Part shown: in pieces, positions 45,001 through 60,000 of the stretch
Layout: each line of letters opens with the position of its first letter
How positions within the stretch are numbered: position 1 is the stretch's first letter
Origin: Ramazzottius varieornatus
Taxonomy: Eukaryota; Tardigrada; Eutardigrada; Parachela; Ramazzottiidae
DNA: 64,000 bases
Direction of reading: 5' to 3'
Assembly: GCA_001949185.1 (NCBI GenBank)
Contig: BDGG01000010.1
Location: 1,790,773-1,854,772, forward strand
The notes under the pieces: model-generated
The model's database searches: none
The model's input: only the letters and a program-made list of their open reading frames with translations
What the model was told of the DNA's origin: nothing
Program-made: the position numbers and the translations under genes

Positions 45001-48000
45001 CCGATAGTCAGATGGTTTTCCAGCCTTGTGGACACTTGGTGTGCTGTGTCTCCTGTTCGTCCAAGATGACCAGCTGCCCAGTATGCCGAACAACTATCAG
45101 CTCGAGAAGCCGCATTTACCTGTCGTGAGGAGTAAAGAGTCTGGGAAAACCGGGATGAAGTCACCTTGCCAGTAGAAGATAAGCAGAAGGAGGAGGAAGG
45201 GAGAGAAGATTAAGTCTTGTTTAATGGTGCTGAAGTTGTGATACTTTTACTTTTCCACATTACGCAGAGCTCCTTAAAAAGCATCAAACTAGGTGCTACC
45301 CGTAATCGTATGCAAGCATTACTCTTTTTGTCATCTGTAGGCACCCTTCGAGCATTGGTGATGTGTCTGTGGTATTTCGACTAATTTTGTGTTGGCGGAA
45401 TGGGGAAGCCAGTGGTCGTTCCACCGTGTGGACCGTCTCACGAGTTGTACGCACAGTATTTGCATGATATGTTCATAATCAATAAATGTTTCTGATTTCG
45501 TCAACATCGACAAACAGTCTCATATGCCGCAGGAAACTGAGGTTGAACTTAAGGGAGAAGAGTCGGATGACAGCTCCGTTGAGTGACCACTTCCTTGTTC
45601 CCCGCTCGACCCGCGCACTACGTCATAGGACGCTGAAGTAAGCGGGAGAAACCCGGAGAGTGAACTGGCTAACGGGAAAACCACCGTATTCACGAACGTC
45701 CACACATACAACACTTGGTTCTTTCGGCTGGGAGAAGACCCGGAATCAGATACCATGCTCTTGAAGCGCACAATCATCGTCACAATGGGATGAACTGGCA
45801 AGTAGCTACTTCCTTCGGTGCAGCCGACACGAATGGTAAGTTGAAAGAGTACTTGGGTCGTGGCTGACTCTGATTTCAAACGTTGCTACACGGCCAAAGT
45901 TTCAATTGTAAGGGTTTACTTTGTTTGCAGTGGAAGTTTGTGTTCGAAGAGTGGAGATACGCTATGCTACACAATCTGAACCGCATCGGTGGAGCCAATT
46001 GATCCAACCGAGTGGATGCGGACCACGTGGTGGTACTTGTACCACGTGGTGTTTGCGCTGAATACAATGGCAAACGTAGCAGCGGTACCTACCTTCCTCC
46101 TCCACCGACCAGGCTCGGCAATGTCTACATCGGCTCAAGACTCAACAGTAGAAGAGGTACTGCTGTACGAGAGTGACAGCCGCACTGGCGAAGGTACCTC
46201 CTTTACGATGATGAACTAGTTTAAATCTCTCACTGGGCAGCTTTGCTTCGTCACGGAAAGTTTCTGACCAGGTAGCCGAGCTATAGGACCTCTCAGCATG
46301 AGGTAGTGACTATAAAGTGCGTTAAATGTGATGAAGTACTTGGCGTAAGGGCTTGTGAGACCCCAATATGATAATCGCCCTGGTGCGGCCTTGCCAACGG
46401 TACTCGTCAAGGTAATATACCCGACGTTAGAGATAACTTTCTCGTTAAAATTGTTATCTAGGAATTCGACCACGATATCCGTCTGTTCAACTGGGAGAAA
46501 CATTCCTGATAAACCATGGAACGCTGTCGAATATGCGTAACGGATTCATTACCCGGAACTGTGCGACAAGCTTCGTTGGTTCATTAAGTTCCTTCCTCTG
46601 GCATTCACAGCGATCTGATTGATCTTAAGTGAGTAAACTAGACCAGTTTGTCAATCTGCCAACCACATCCTGGCTTTCATGGTTGTTTTGTTTATTACAG
46701 CCTTCTTTTTGAAATGAATCGTTTGTTCGCGAAGAAGAAATCAAAGTCTCCGGAGAATAATGCGGTTTCTCCGGTTTCTGAGAATACCAATTTCCAGCCT
46801 GAGAACGTGCCTTCATTGACTCGGGATAAGTCTTCGGACGGCAATGATTCGACAGGCTCGGGATCTCCACGTTCTTCCTCAAACAGTATTTCCCCTAAAT
46901 CCACATTGTCAGACAGCCGTAACGGCGCGACGAGCTCTCCGTCACCAACGGGGAAACCGAATGGACAACTCCCCAATAATGCCGCTGCTAAACCCAAATT
47001 AGTCTTCCATTGTCAACAAGCTCAAGGAAGTCCGACCGGTCTGATATCTGGATTTACATCCGTCCGAGAGCTCTATCAGAAAATTTCAGAATGCTACGAC
47101 ATGGATCCTTCTCAGGTACGAAAACTTGTTCATCGTGGTAACGAGTGAATCAGCCACTACGGGGTAAGTCGGCCACCCTTGAGCATTCCTGCTGTACGTA
47201 ATAAAATGGAGAGGTGGCCGACTTGACTGCATAAGGTCGATTCCGCCGATGTGTTTTGATGTCTTCAGGAAGGTGTTACTTGTCATTGCAGATTTTGTTT
47301 TGTACGCTGAATACTCACAAAGTTGATATGAATCGGCTGCTGGGTAAGTCTTGATATTCGGGAACGCGGAACAGGTTTCGAAGAGCCCTTTGGGTTCTTC
47401 ACCTGCTGTGACGCCTCGGATGGATTCAAAATTAGTGTTCGTTATTGCCGAACAAGTTATTGTTTATTCTAGGCGGTCAGATTGGGCTGGACGATTTCAT
47501 ATTTGCACATGTCAAGGGACAAGCCAAAGAGATAGAAATTGTCAAAGAAGAAGACGCGCTAGGGCTGACAATAACGGATAATGGCGCTGGTTATGCATTT
47601 ATCAAGCGCATCAAAGAGAACAGCTTGATGGATCAGATCGATGGCAAACCTGTATGGATAAAAAGAGTTTATTTACATTTGCGGCACGTCCGTACGTAAC
47701 ATAATTAGCATCGTGACAGCACGTCTTTTCGCTCCTGCAGGTTAACGTGGGAGACCACATTGAAAAGCTCAACGGCGAGTCGCTGGTCGGATGTCGGCAC
47801 TTCGAAGTGGCCCGCAAACTGAAAGATATACCAAGAGGATCAACATTTACCATACGACTGATAGAACCGCTCAAAGCCGGTTTCGGTAAATGACAACTGG
47901 GACATCGGCAAATGAAAGTTGATGAACACGATCGTTACCTCAAGCGGTGCACATTTTCATTGCTATCGGCTGAATCTATGCGCCACTTGGGAAAACAATG

Positions 48001-51000
48001 CTTAACTCCTTCGCCGACGCTCCAGCTGTAACTCACTACCGTTTTTCATATCTTACTCAATCATATCTTCCTGCAGCTAATATTGGACCGCCAAATCGTA
48101 AAGGTGGGAAGAACGGAATAGTATCAAATGGAAAAGCCACACTGCGATTAAGAGCCAAAGGACCTGCAACGGTGGAAGATGCCGTAAGTAACTTCCTTGT
48201 TTGAGTTTGGTTGTCCTAGCGTAAGGAGGGCTAATTGTTCATTTGCACTGCAGCCTGACGCCGTTGTATCCGCTGTGACGGAGAAAATCAACAGTCTACT
48301 AGAGTCTTTCCTCGGTATCAACGACATTGATCTAGGTGAGCAGCAAAGCAGCAATTTTAACAGCCGACTTGACGGTCGATAAACGCTTTCGGGTACCATC
48401 AGACGGTCGTGACTGCGGAGTACCCATAATCGTTTTGTTTCGCAGCGACGAACATATGGGAACTTGGACAGGACAAAACCAATACGCATGACTTCGCACT
48501 TGCCTTGGGTAAGGGAAAGTACTCCGGTTCAACACCGTCCTTCCGCTTCAACGAGAATCTTCCTGTTAGGACTGAAGTCTCGTTTTTATAGATTCTTCTG
48601 AACTTGCGGCCTTTGGCTTCACCGACGACTTTGTCTTCGATCTGTGGGGAATAATCAGTGATGCAAAGTCAGGCCGATTGGTTAACAGTAAGGACGATCC
48701 GAAGTTCGAGATGAACTTCTAACGCTTGTTTCTTATCCAGAAGTTGGTACCGAATGCATCAGATTTCTTTATTGCCGCACCGGTGATATTTATTATTGTT
48801 CATACGAGTACGAGTATTCTGAAGCTTCGCGCAGGCACCATGAAGAGTTTTCATGTGAAGTTAAGTTAGAACTAAACCGTATAATAAAACTGAAAACAGA
48901 AGGTTAACTAACATACAAAGTCAAACAAAAGCAAAGCCGACCAGCAGAAAACTGTCAATGAGGCAACTGGAATGAAAGGTACATACGCAACAGAGAACGA
49001 TAAAACTTCAACCTGAATCAGTCCAAAATTTAACCTAATTAATATTGTTCAAACATTTACCATTAATGAGGAAAGACCCGGAATAACAGCTCCATTTCCA
49101 GCCTGGGCCGGTTCCCCCACAGTCGCGCACATTCATTCAGAAGTGGCATGATCTTGTCGTCAAACTCCATCAGGACTGGCGGCAAGAATCGTTCTCCCTT
49201 TGACCCTACATCGTACTCAACGATGTCTGGTCCTAGACAGACCCGAAGACCTATTCTGGTTATGCCACTGTCTCGATAATCGTACAGGTGCATACGCAGG
49301 ACGGAACAGGTGGCGAGAGCCAGGTTCTCAGCCAATCGACTAAGGTCCAGCTCTTCCCGAGTAGTGGTCGCCGGGTCCTTCTCGTCGTCCAGAAAGACTT
49401 CGGTACATCGGACGGAAAGGTTTCCATTGACGAAGTCTGTGGAATGCTTGAGCGAAACACGACGGCTTTCGATGCCTGTCATGTCTTTTCCATCGATCGG
49501 GCTTTTCACACTGCAAAATAACTCGAGTTCTTGTTTTTGTCAGAATCTTCTATATCGTAATTCTGGATTCGAATATTTGGGATTCAGGCAAACAACGTTG
49601 ACAAGATCGCTCTTTTTAGTGGCGCACCCTTTCAGCTGATAACACCGGAAACATGCACGAATTAGGAAAAAATCTTGTCAATTTCTTTGCCGAGTTCCGA
49701 TTTTTTCTTTCCTATTATCATGCATTTGACCATGCTTATTTACCCAGCGTTGCACGTTTTCCTCTCGTCGGTCCACTCGATCACAACCGCGTTTCTCTCT
49801 TCCGGTAAACTCGACGGTCCTTCGTCGTTCTTGTGTGCCGGAGTACTCAAAGCTTTGAATGTAAAGTTCTTGACGGACTTGAGAGCTGCTTTGAGTTGCT
49901 CGAGACCAGGTGCGCTGGTCTGGATCATGATGCCATCTTCCACCACCGAAGTTCGACATTCGTCCATTTCGGTACCCTTCAACGAAGCATTGAAGATGAT
50001 GAAGCTGGTACCAGTTATCTGCCGGCCCTTGTCGTGAATGTTGATGGCCTGTGTTTCATATTGGCCATTCTCGAGGTTCTGGACGCATACCAGATGAGCA
50101 TCAACTCGTGAGGAGAAGCTGAGACCGATGGGAAGAACGTGTTCGTTGGCCGTCTGACAAACTTTTACGATCTAGATTGAAGAAAATGTGGGTCGAAGCT
50201 CATTCGGAAAATCTGACATCCATAAAGAATTTTAATTCCGAATTCAGGTAACCATACCTGGTCGTAGCGATACCGAGGAATTCTCATGGTTATGACCCCT
50301 TTCTCCATGCAGCAGTCGGCGTTCTCAACGAAGGGTAAATGATACTGAAAGTTACGGAAATCACAGAGTAGATTCATCACAGTATGGCCCACTTCCTCAA
50401 AGACCGGTTTCCTGTTGCGAAAGCTGACCAACGGACATGGGTAATCTGAATAACAAGAGGCATGGTTTGTATTGATGCAGCTCTTCGAAGTGAGCAAAGG
50501 AAAAAGCGTACATCGGTATTCTGCTCCCAAGCGCAGCATTAATCTCAACGGGAATAACTTTGCCCAGGGAACTTCCCATCGAGTCATCAACACACCGAAA
50601 AGGTATGGCGCTTCGGGTAGATTCAATTTGGCCATACACTGGTGTGATTGGCGGATGAACAGAAAACCAGCGTTGTTGCGGTTACCCAAGAACCCAACGT
50701 CACTTCCACCCAGACCGATTATGCTGTGACCAAGGTTCCCAATGACGTTTCCTACAATTATAACACATAACTCACTGAACAGCCTCGCATAGATCAGCGG
50801 TTTGAGTTGAGCAGTCCCAACCTTGCTTGGCATGAAGCCATATTTCGCTGAGATGGACAAAGATGTCGCGAGGCGGAAGAAAGTCATCTTCCTGTTTGGC
50901 CAACACGATCAAGATTTCATCTTGACCAACCTGTTAATATCCAAAAAACGCAATGTATTTTCCTCTTCCACTCAAACGTCAGAGTGTGGAAGGAAGTTAC

Positions 51001-54000
51001 CAGTCGCATCCCACTGGTTGTAAAACACCATACGGTCTCGCCTATGCAGCACTGAAGATTCACGAGCCTGACCGTAGCTCGCAGACAGGAGCTGACACAG
51101 AAATCGACAGATGCTGAAGGGATGGTCTGGAACTTTTTCTGCAACAGCTGGACATCCGGCTGTTCGTGAAGGACGTAATCTGCAAACAACATACATTGTC
51201 CGTTAAGAATGAATATCGAGAGGACCGGAAGTTGGACTTACGGCCGTCCTTCGTAACTTCCATGACAGGAAGGACATCCCGCTGAACAAACAACTTGGCC
51301 ACATGCGCAGTGCTAGACTTCTTCGGCGTCCCAGACGGCTTGGGCGGCGGAGGAGCTGCAGAAAAGCCAGCGTTAGTGCTACAATCATGATCCCCAGAAG
51401 CATGCAAATGTACCCTCTAATGGCGCACCAGGAGATCTTCGCTGCCTCCGCGCTTCCATCAAGGCCGCTCTCCTCCTCGGGTTCCCATGAAACGGCGACT
51501 CGACCAAGTCCCCACCTGGACGTATCCCATCAAAGAAAACAACGTTCCTCGGTTCCCTTAAAAACCAAAACATGTTTTAACTAATACAAACTTAACCCGA
51601 TAGAATCTCATTTTCGTCATTCAATACTCGAAAGCTCGGCGAGAGCACTCGGTAAAACTGGTTTTCCAAGCGGTGCACGTGTTCAGCATTTATAACTGTA
51701 AGTTTGCGCCACTTGGAATAACGAGCTTGTCGACTTCGTTTGCCGAGCATATTGATTAACCTCGGACTTCGATGTCTTCAGTTTTCACTTATGGGTTGAC
51801 CAAGAAATGCTTACCTTCTCGATGAGTCTTGTCTTCGCAAGACGCCCGGTGGTACTCGCGGATTAAGCGACGACAACACGACAGGGGAAGGCGAGTTCCT
51901 TGCATCAAACCCCTCATCGTGTCGACTACTCGCGCCATTCCGATAGAGGAATGTCTCGTTACACAGAGCACACACTCGATCTTCTCGTCCTTCGAGATAT
52001 TCAAGCTTGGCTTTGTAGTTACCACACAGAGCACAGATGACACTGCCACAAGCCCGACAATGATGTCGGCGTTTGACTACTGTAAACTTGGTCCCACAGA
52101 GCATGCAGATGGGCGCGAGCTCGTCAGGCACCCACTGCGGCTTGATCTTGCCCAAGTTTTCCGCCGAGAAGATTACGGCCTTCGTCGTGTCGGAAGATTG
52201 GGGAACTCTGTTCTCGTCACCACCCTGTTCAGCTCTTTCGCCGTTCTCGGCGATGCGTTGATCCTCGATCGCGATCAGAAAATCGGAGGAAGAGTTCGCG
52301 TGGTTCATAACACCTAGAAAATCCCAGACTACAGTTATTCGACATTGAGATCACAAACACAAAAAAACCTTAGAATCTCAGAAAGAGTCTCATCTGCTGT
52401 GCTTGAGTGGAATATTTCACCTTGCGCCATTTCCACCGACACTGGTTGCCCATCCGGCTGGGCATTCGACTCTTCCATCTCGCATAATAACTCCATCGTC
52501 TCCTCCGGCAGCCCATCAGCCGAGTACACATTGCTGGAGGGCTCTGGATCCAGAAAGGTTGAAGGTGCTAGCGTTGCGCCGAACAGAGCGGAAACGTCTT
52601 GGACGTCGTCCATGGATGTATCCATGAACTCCGAAACGTCCATAAGAGCCATGGGAATCGGAGGAGCGAGTTCCAGTGGCGGAGAAAGCCGGAACGAATC
52701 AGCGCCCATATTCAGATCAGAAGCTTGGTTTTCTGTTTCGTCGAAAGGCAGATCGTCGGGGAAAGGTGTATCGTCCACTTCTACACTCATATTGTTGATC
52801 GAAGCGTCAGGTAAGACAGGTTCAATGAAGTTGTCTTCTACTTGGTCCAATTGAAGTTGGGGGGAAAGTGATGTGAAAAAGTCGTTCAGCTCTGTTTCGG
52901 AAACGTCGTGCCTCTCTTTCCATTCCTCTGGTTGAAAGCTGACGGGAGTCTTTACGGAAGAGGACCTTTCAGCTGATAGTGTTTCAGTTGTGCTCCGCTC
53001 TTCGATTTCGACGTCGTCGGAACGGACAGGCTCTTCGGTCATGTTGTCGAAAGAGTCGCGAGTTTCACTTTGCAGTTCTTGGTCGAGGTCTTCGTCCGGG
53101 AGCTCAGACGACGGCGAAGAAGGATCTTTTTGGAGAGAACTGTCGACTGAAGATGCACCGTCACCTAACCGGAAGTACCATACATATGGAGAGCCAAGTC
53201 ACATTGACAGTGCAAACCTACCAGATTGATATGCTGAATCAGCAAGCAGTAGTCCCACGACTTCAGTCTCGGAAGGAGCGAAAACTTCATCCATGAAAGT
53301 CACATCTTGGAGCTGGCCCTGTACTTCAACCGGAAGTAAGGGCACAGCTAATGATTGACCTGCGTCAGCTGAGGTGAAGTCCACGTCGGTCTGGACAGTC
53401 TCAATACCCCCATCTTCGACAAAGTTCCCTGCTTGAAAGACTTCGACGATGCCGTAGATCACACTAGCCATGTTTGCATCTTGGATTTGCGATGGAGGTG
53501 AAACGTCCGATAAGTCAACTAGAGCACCTTCTTCAACCGATTCATCAATCCTCATCTCGTTTTCTTCACTTTCCAAAACATCGTCGGAAACAGCAGCATC
53601 TTCAACTGGTTCCGTGGATGGACGTTTGTCTTTCCGTACATCAGGAGCAGGTTCTACAGGGAAGAGCACGTACTTTATAGGCTTAACTAATTACACGGAC
53701 CTAAGAGTAATTAGCTTCAGTGGCGTTCATGAGCTTACCTTCTGCTTCTAGTCGATCCAACATGTCATCGATGTCACTCATATACGAATCCATCTTGTCC
53801 ATATTCGGCATCAACTTCACGACTAGGAAGAAGGAAAACTAAGACATCGATATTATGATGATGGAGCACAGCCTCTATCGCGCTAAATCATCTGCGGGGA
53901 AATGGCGATACCATCTTTCAGTTTGGCTTGTCCTTGGCATACGCCAGTCCTCCTGGAACTCCAGATCGTGCTTCTTCGTGGTTTCACAGCTTACGGTATA

Positions 54001-57000
54001 CGGTTTTCCTGAGGAAAATCAAACTGATCGTTTACACTTCACAGCAAGGAAAACTACACAGTAATAATTTTACGACGAAAATGTAATTCCAAAATTCCGT
54101 TTTGCCTCCGGGCCAACTAAGCCCCTTGGGTGAGCCCGCGCGCGCGGACTCGGGCCTTCATACAGTATCAGTTTTCACAGGTTAGTACGGTTAGACGGAA
54201 TTTTCTCTCTTGGGATACACTTCCTTGTCGCGGTGAATCCCGGCTTTTCCCATTCGGATAATCTGGTCATGTCGTCCATTCATTTGGGACGAGACGAGGA
54301 TGCATAAGCACTTTAGCTTTTTCCTGCAGAGGTATTGGTTTCCGGTTATCCATCGGAACTCTTTACGAAGTCCCCACAGTGACCCACAGGGTCCACACCA
54401 ACTTTCTCGTCTATTTCTTCCGCACATCGCCCGCGTCTCAGCATAAACGCGATTCTGTTTTTGCATATCGTTCCATCGCCGTCACTTTCCGTCGGTTTCG
54501 AAGGTTGAAGAAAGAGAAATATTTGAAATTAAAGGTGCACACTCATCACCTCACCAGCGCACAGGCCGAGCCCCACCCTCCCTCCCCAACCTCTGTTTAT
54601 CTCCTTCACACAAGTGAATTTCAAACGAGATAACGGCAACCTCGATAACGATAAACTCGGTAGAGTGGTCGGACAAAGTGTGGTGACATATACTGTAATC
54701 AGGGTCGGTGCTGTAATGACCAGTCGGCAAGATATGCTTCAGCACGTGTACTCAAATAATCAAGCCGATAAGTTCTAGGAATGTTTGTCTGGTCCAAAAG
54801 GCACAAAGCATGAGGGTAATGTGATGGACGACTGCATGAGAAAGCACTTTTGCTGAAACGCCGTAGATATCTTCTTGAACGTTGTTCAGTTACCCTTCAG
54901 CGAACCTCGAGATCCACTTCATCATGGTGCTTATATCGAGATGCTCTTTATGCATCCCAGTAACGTTTCTTACGTTTGCTTTGAGTAGAGTTGTCCATTC
55001 TGCTGGCAACGATCAGAACAGACACCCAATGTCCGATGCCTTTCACGCCAAGCTCAGACTTGCTGCCGGCAACCAGCCTATTTCCGAAGCAGTACTTGCT
55101 TTTCGTGATCTTTACGGGGAGTTCAGAGAGGCTTTACGCTGGAGAGTGAAGGAACTGCAACAAAGCGACTCCAAGGGTCTCTACGCGTGGGCAAATAACG
55201 TCTCCGTGGACTGTATCCGGGATGTCGAAGAGATCATTACCGGCCTTCTGTCTCGGCAAGCCTGGGCTATGCAGTGTAGGTCCCGACTCACTGTGCAAAG
55301 AAAATGGTCAAGACCAAAATTTCGGTTCGAACTGTCACGCAGTTCCAAACATATTCTGTTGACTGTGGTATACCTTATTGTAGTCGTGGATGCTACGGCA
55401 AAAGCTGAAAGTGGAATTTTCCATGGGAATATTGTCTGGTTGGGCTCCTTCGACGAGTGCAGGAACATTACGTCCAGCAACCCAACTGGGAGTACAACGC
55501 AAATTCGTGGGAAATACTGCCTTGCCAGCGTTGGACCAATTGTCAATATATCTGACAACCCAACTTTGGTAAGCCAGAGATTCCAACATGACTAGTCGAA
55601 TCTGTGCGAATTATAACATCCCAATGTACCCTACAATAGGCGGACATCTTTGGAGCTCGAGGAGTCGAAAGCGTACGGCTAGGTCTCTGCTATCCGGACA
55701 CATGCACGGACCACGATACCTATCAGATCGTGGCAAATCGTAAGTGAATGATATTTTCTTTTCAGATCGTAATTGATTCGCGCAGTCGGTTTTCTTCTGT
55801 CTGAACAAGAACATACACATACGATTCTTGAATGTTGCAGTGCTGACACTGACACCGTTGACCCGTTCGTTGAACATCTACGACAGTGCATGCCAGCCCC
55901 GGGATGTACCGTACGATACAAAAGCCATTGTAGTCCTGTAAGTATGGTGTCGGGTACCCGAAACCCACTCCCAAACCTGTGTGTTCTCTCTTGAAGGACC
56001 ATTGGGCTTATCTTTGTCGGGACAGTCCTCGCTGCAACCTCCTACGATCTCATCTCGTCTACCAGACGGAAGCGAAAGTCGATCGTCTACAATACGCCTA
56101 CTTCCGGGTTGACCAGCGCGTATCCTCCCATTGACGTACATGGACCGGGCCATAGTACTCGGCTGGATCAACACGGAAATCAGACAGTTAACGTTCCTCT
56201 GGATGATAACGACGATGCGCCTTTGATTCTAGCCGGCGATTCCCCTGCGTACTCCATCAACGATCAACCAAGAAACAAACCCTCTGCAATTAGATATGGT
56301 AACGAGGCCGCACTGGCATCTAGCAGCAGCTCCACGATCGAAGGATTCTAAAATTAATACGTTTAGACTGTCCGACAATTATCTTCAATGCTGACATTGT
56401 TTTTTAGGGTCTGAACTGTTACTTGCCTTCAGTTTTCATTCCAATGCACGACGGATACTGAACGTCTCCCGATCAAACGAGTCGCTGACATGCATCCACG
56501 GTATCCGGTTCTTCAGCATCGGATGGATCATCTTTGCCCACAGTTATGCCTTCACGTTCCTCAACATCCGTAAGTCTTGTTGACCCTGAAGACCTGTAAA
56601 GTCAGCCATGCCAACAAGTAATAATTTCAGTAGAGCTCTGCTTTTAGGTAACATTGTGGTCGTACCAGAAATATTGGCGCAGTTCCCCTCGCAGATCATC
56701 GTAAACGCATCTGTAGCCGTCGATACTTTCTTCACCATCAGGTAATCCCTTTTTCCTCCCAAACTCAGTTCTTGTCGGTTGATCAAATCACAGTTATTAA
56801 ACTATTGTAATCTATAGCGGACTTCTCGTATGCTATTTGTTTGTCTTGAATTACGAGAAGACCAAAAAGATACCGATCGTGGGGTATTACGTGCATCGAT
56901 ACTGGCGGTGAGTACCACGAACTCTTCGGTCTTTTATTGTCATAATTTGGTTCTCGGGTTCATGAAGGCTAACCGCAATCTACGCAATTATCATGGCTGG

Positions 57001-60000
57001 CTACTTGAGTCTGTACAAGTATCTAAATACGGGACCACAGTGGCGACCCGAAGGTTTGGAAGTCGATGGATGTCGCGGGACGTGGTGGATCAACCTGTTG
57101 TACCTCAACAACTTCGTCAAGACAGAAAAACAAGTTAGCGCACCTTCGAACACCTCTGATTTGACGCTCTCGGTAGAGGAGAACAGACAAAATGTATTCT
57201 AAGCCTAAGAAAAAGGTCATTTACAGTGCATGGGCTGGACATGGTACCTGGCAAACGACTGGCAGTTCTACTGTATTAGCCCGTTGATCCTGGTTCCTCT
57301 TGTTAAGCTCCGGTAAGTCATAAACTTCAGATTCACAGAGCATTACAGTCGTAATTTTGGTTGCTTTCTATCACAAACATAGGAAGCCGGCAGTCGGATT
57401 AGCCATCCTGGGGTCCTTCCTGGTAGCCAACATCGTCACATCAGCAGCCTTGTCCGCTCATTACGGACTTCCAGCAAGCCTGCTCGGAAACAGTCTTTCT
57501 TCAAAGTAAGCCGCATAACAGAAAATGAGTTTGAAAGGTTCCTTATGGTTGTTCTGTGTAGTAATACCGCGGACAGTGCCGCCTTGTTGTGGAGGTATTT
57601 CGAGGATTACTACACAAAGCCATGGTGTAGAATCGGACCCTATGCAGTTGGAATGGCTTGCGGGTACCTCCTGGCCAAGCAGCGAGACAACAAGGTTCAC
57701 ATCCGCCGAGAGGTCGTGGTTGGAATATGGATGGCAGTGGCTGCTTCCGCGTCGGCGATCGTTTTCGGACTTTACGGAACGATCAACGGCCATCCACTGT
57801 CCATCGGAGCATCAGCTACCTATAATGCTCTTCACAGGTACCTATAATGATCTTCACTCTTCAACAAAATGAGTAAACCTGTACAAGCACACAAACAGAA
57901 CTTCTTTTCCTTTACAGAATTGGATGGGCTCTCTGCGTGTGCTGGGTAATTTTCGCCTGCGTCCAAGGATATGGTGGTACAAAGCTCCTTTTTACGTCAT
58001 CCTTCCCCTCAGGAACCTTTGACGTACTGTGTTCTTCGTATTCCAGGTTTCGTCAATACTCTTCTGAGTTGGAAGCCGCTAGTTGCCCTTAGCAGAGTAA
58101 CGTATGTCTGCTACCTGGTCCACATTCCTATCATGATGGCATATTACACTGGGAAGACGGAAACGTTTGACTTCGGACACTTGGAAATAGTAAGTCATAG
58201 AGCGAAAATTTACTTATTGTTTCGCCTGCCTCTACACTGAACTCGTACAAATTTAATGCCAACAAAAAATGGGGTAAAAATTCAAACAACAAATTCCCGT
58301 TTCAGATCTACAGTTTTCTTGGAACAATTGTACTAACATACGCAGCTGCCTTCATCATCACGGTTGGATGCGAGTCGCCCCTTCTGGCCATCGAGAAGCT
58401 TGTCCAGCGATCACTCAGGAATCGAAATTCTGCTCCGTGAAATGATTTCCATCTGTAAAAAATGAAAACTGCATGTCAAACCTTAGTCTCCCGCAGTTCC
58501 ACTCGCTCAGTATTACTTCTGTTTCAATCTTTTTTCGTTTAACACAACACTATTAGCTTTTGCTCAAACAAGTTTTCAGTTTGTACAGTAGTTCCATGCT
58601 GTTCCTACCTGCACAGAAGACAAAAGTTTCCAGCAGCCGATGAATGTTCACCATAAATCTGTAAGAAACAGAACCAGTGTGAAATAAAGTCCAATCCTCA
58701 AAGCCGCAAGAGATACCAAAATTAATGTTGAAAAAAATTGCATCAGACGATATTTTTATCACCACGACGTTTATCTGACAGGGATAACTTAGTCATCACC
58801 ACAAATACGTAACTCGGTACATGAGTACGGAGGTTCCTCCAAAGTTACAGTACCGCTGCTTACCTGTAGAACTCCCACAGTAATTAGCGACAGAAGATTC
58901 AGCGGCATATAATCTACGAAAGAAAGGACTCAGCATCAGCACTAAGCAAGTGAATCCATCGTTTCATTCGAATTTCCACGTTATGGCGGTACTTGTGGCT
59001 TCAGACAAAATTTCCATCACCACATATTTCAGTCTGACAGGGATAACTCAGTCATCAACCACAGTTCGCGCGCCGCGGTAAGCTAGTATGAAGAATGAAT
59101 ACAGGTTCATACCTAAATGTTGTCTTGGGAAGACTTCGCATCTTTGAGACGGCGTCAGGTCTCCGTTCAGATTACGTCAGACGAGCTCTCGCGGTCCGTA
59201 TAGGGAAGGTTCGGTCCATGGGTAGAGAAAGATTAGCCATAGTGTGAAACCAGCCAAGTGCGTCAGACCCACAACCATTCTTTGAGAAGAGGCTCCTTTC
59301 ACCAATGGTTCCACATCAGGGACTCCAAGGCGGTTACACAGTGCATGCACCAGGATAGGCGCCACAATGTGACCGGTCCGCACAAACAAGAACGCCGAGT
59401 ATACACCAAAGACAAACGTGTAAAATATTTGAAAAAGCGTAGACGAGATCGCCTCTGCCACCGGCGCGCCATGACGCACTCGATCGAAGATATGATGCAA
59501 GTGTGCCACACCGAAAGCTAGAGGACTCAGAAAAACGGCGGTTGTGGTGCCGTAACACCAGGCTATGACAGGAATGAGGCATGCTCGGTACACGAACTCT
59601 TCGGACAAGGGAGCGACGACGTAAGCTCGCCACCACATCCACGAGTAGATGGTGTCGCGAAGGATCCGACGCCGGTAGTGGAGGTTGTACCACAAGAGAG
59701 AAAAGAAGGCTTGGTTGTAACCACGAAATCTTCCTTGAAGATAGTCGCTGAGTAGAGCGCCGGAAAAGAGGATGAGTGTAAGGAGAATGGGAAGCGTGAT
59801 GGCAGGGAGAAAGCCGGAGAACTTGAAGCCCATTCTGTGAAAGGCTGCCGACATGTCTGAGCCTGTACCAATAGAGTAAGAAATTCAATATATGAACATA
59901 AATATGTGAACATGCTCAACCGGAGGTTGATCATCGCCAGATCACCGGACATACTCAGCTATGGGTTTCGGCTTACCAGAACGCAGCTGGAAGCATACGG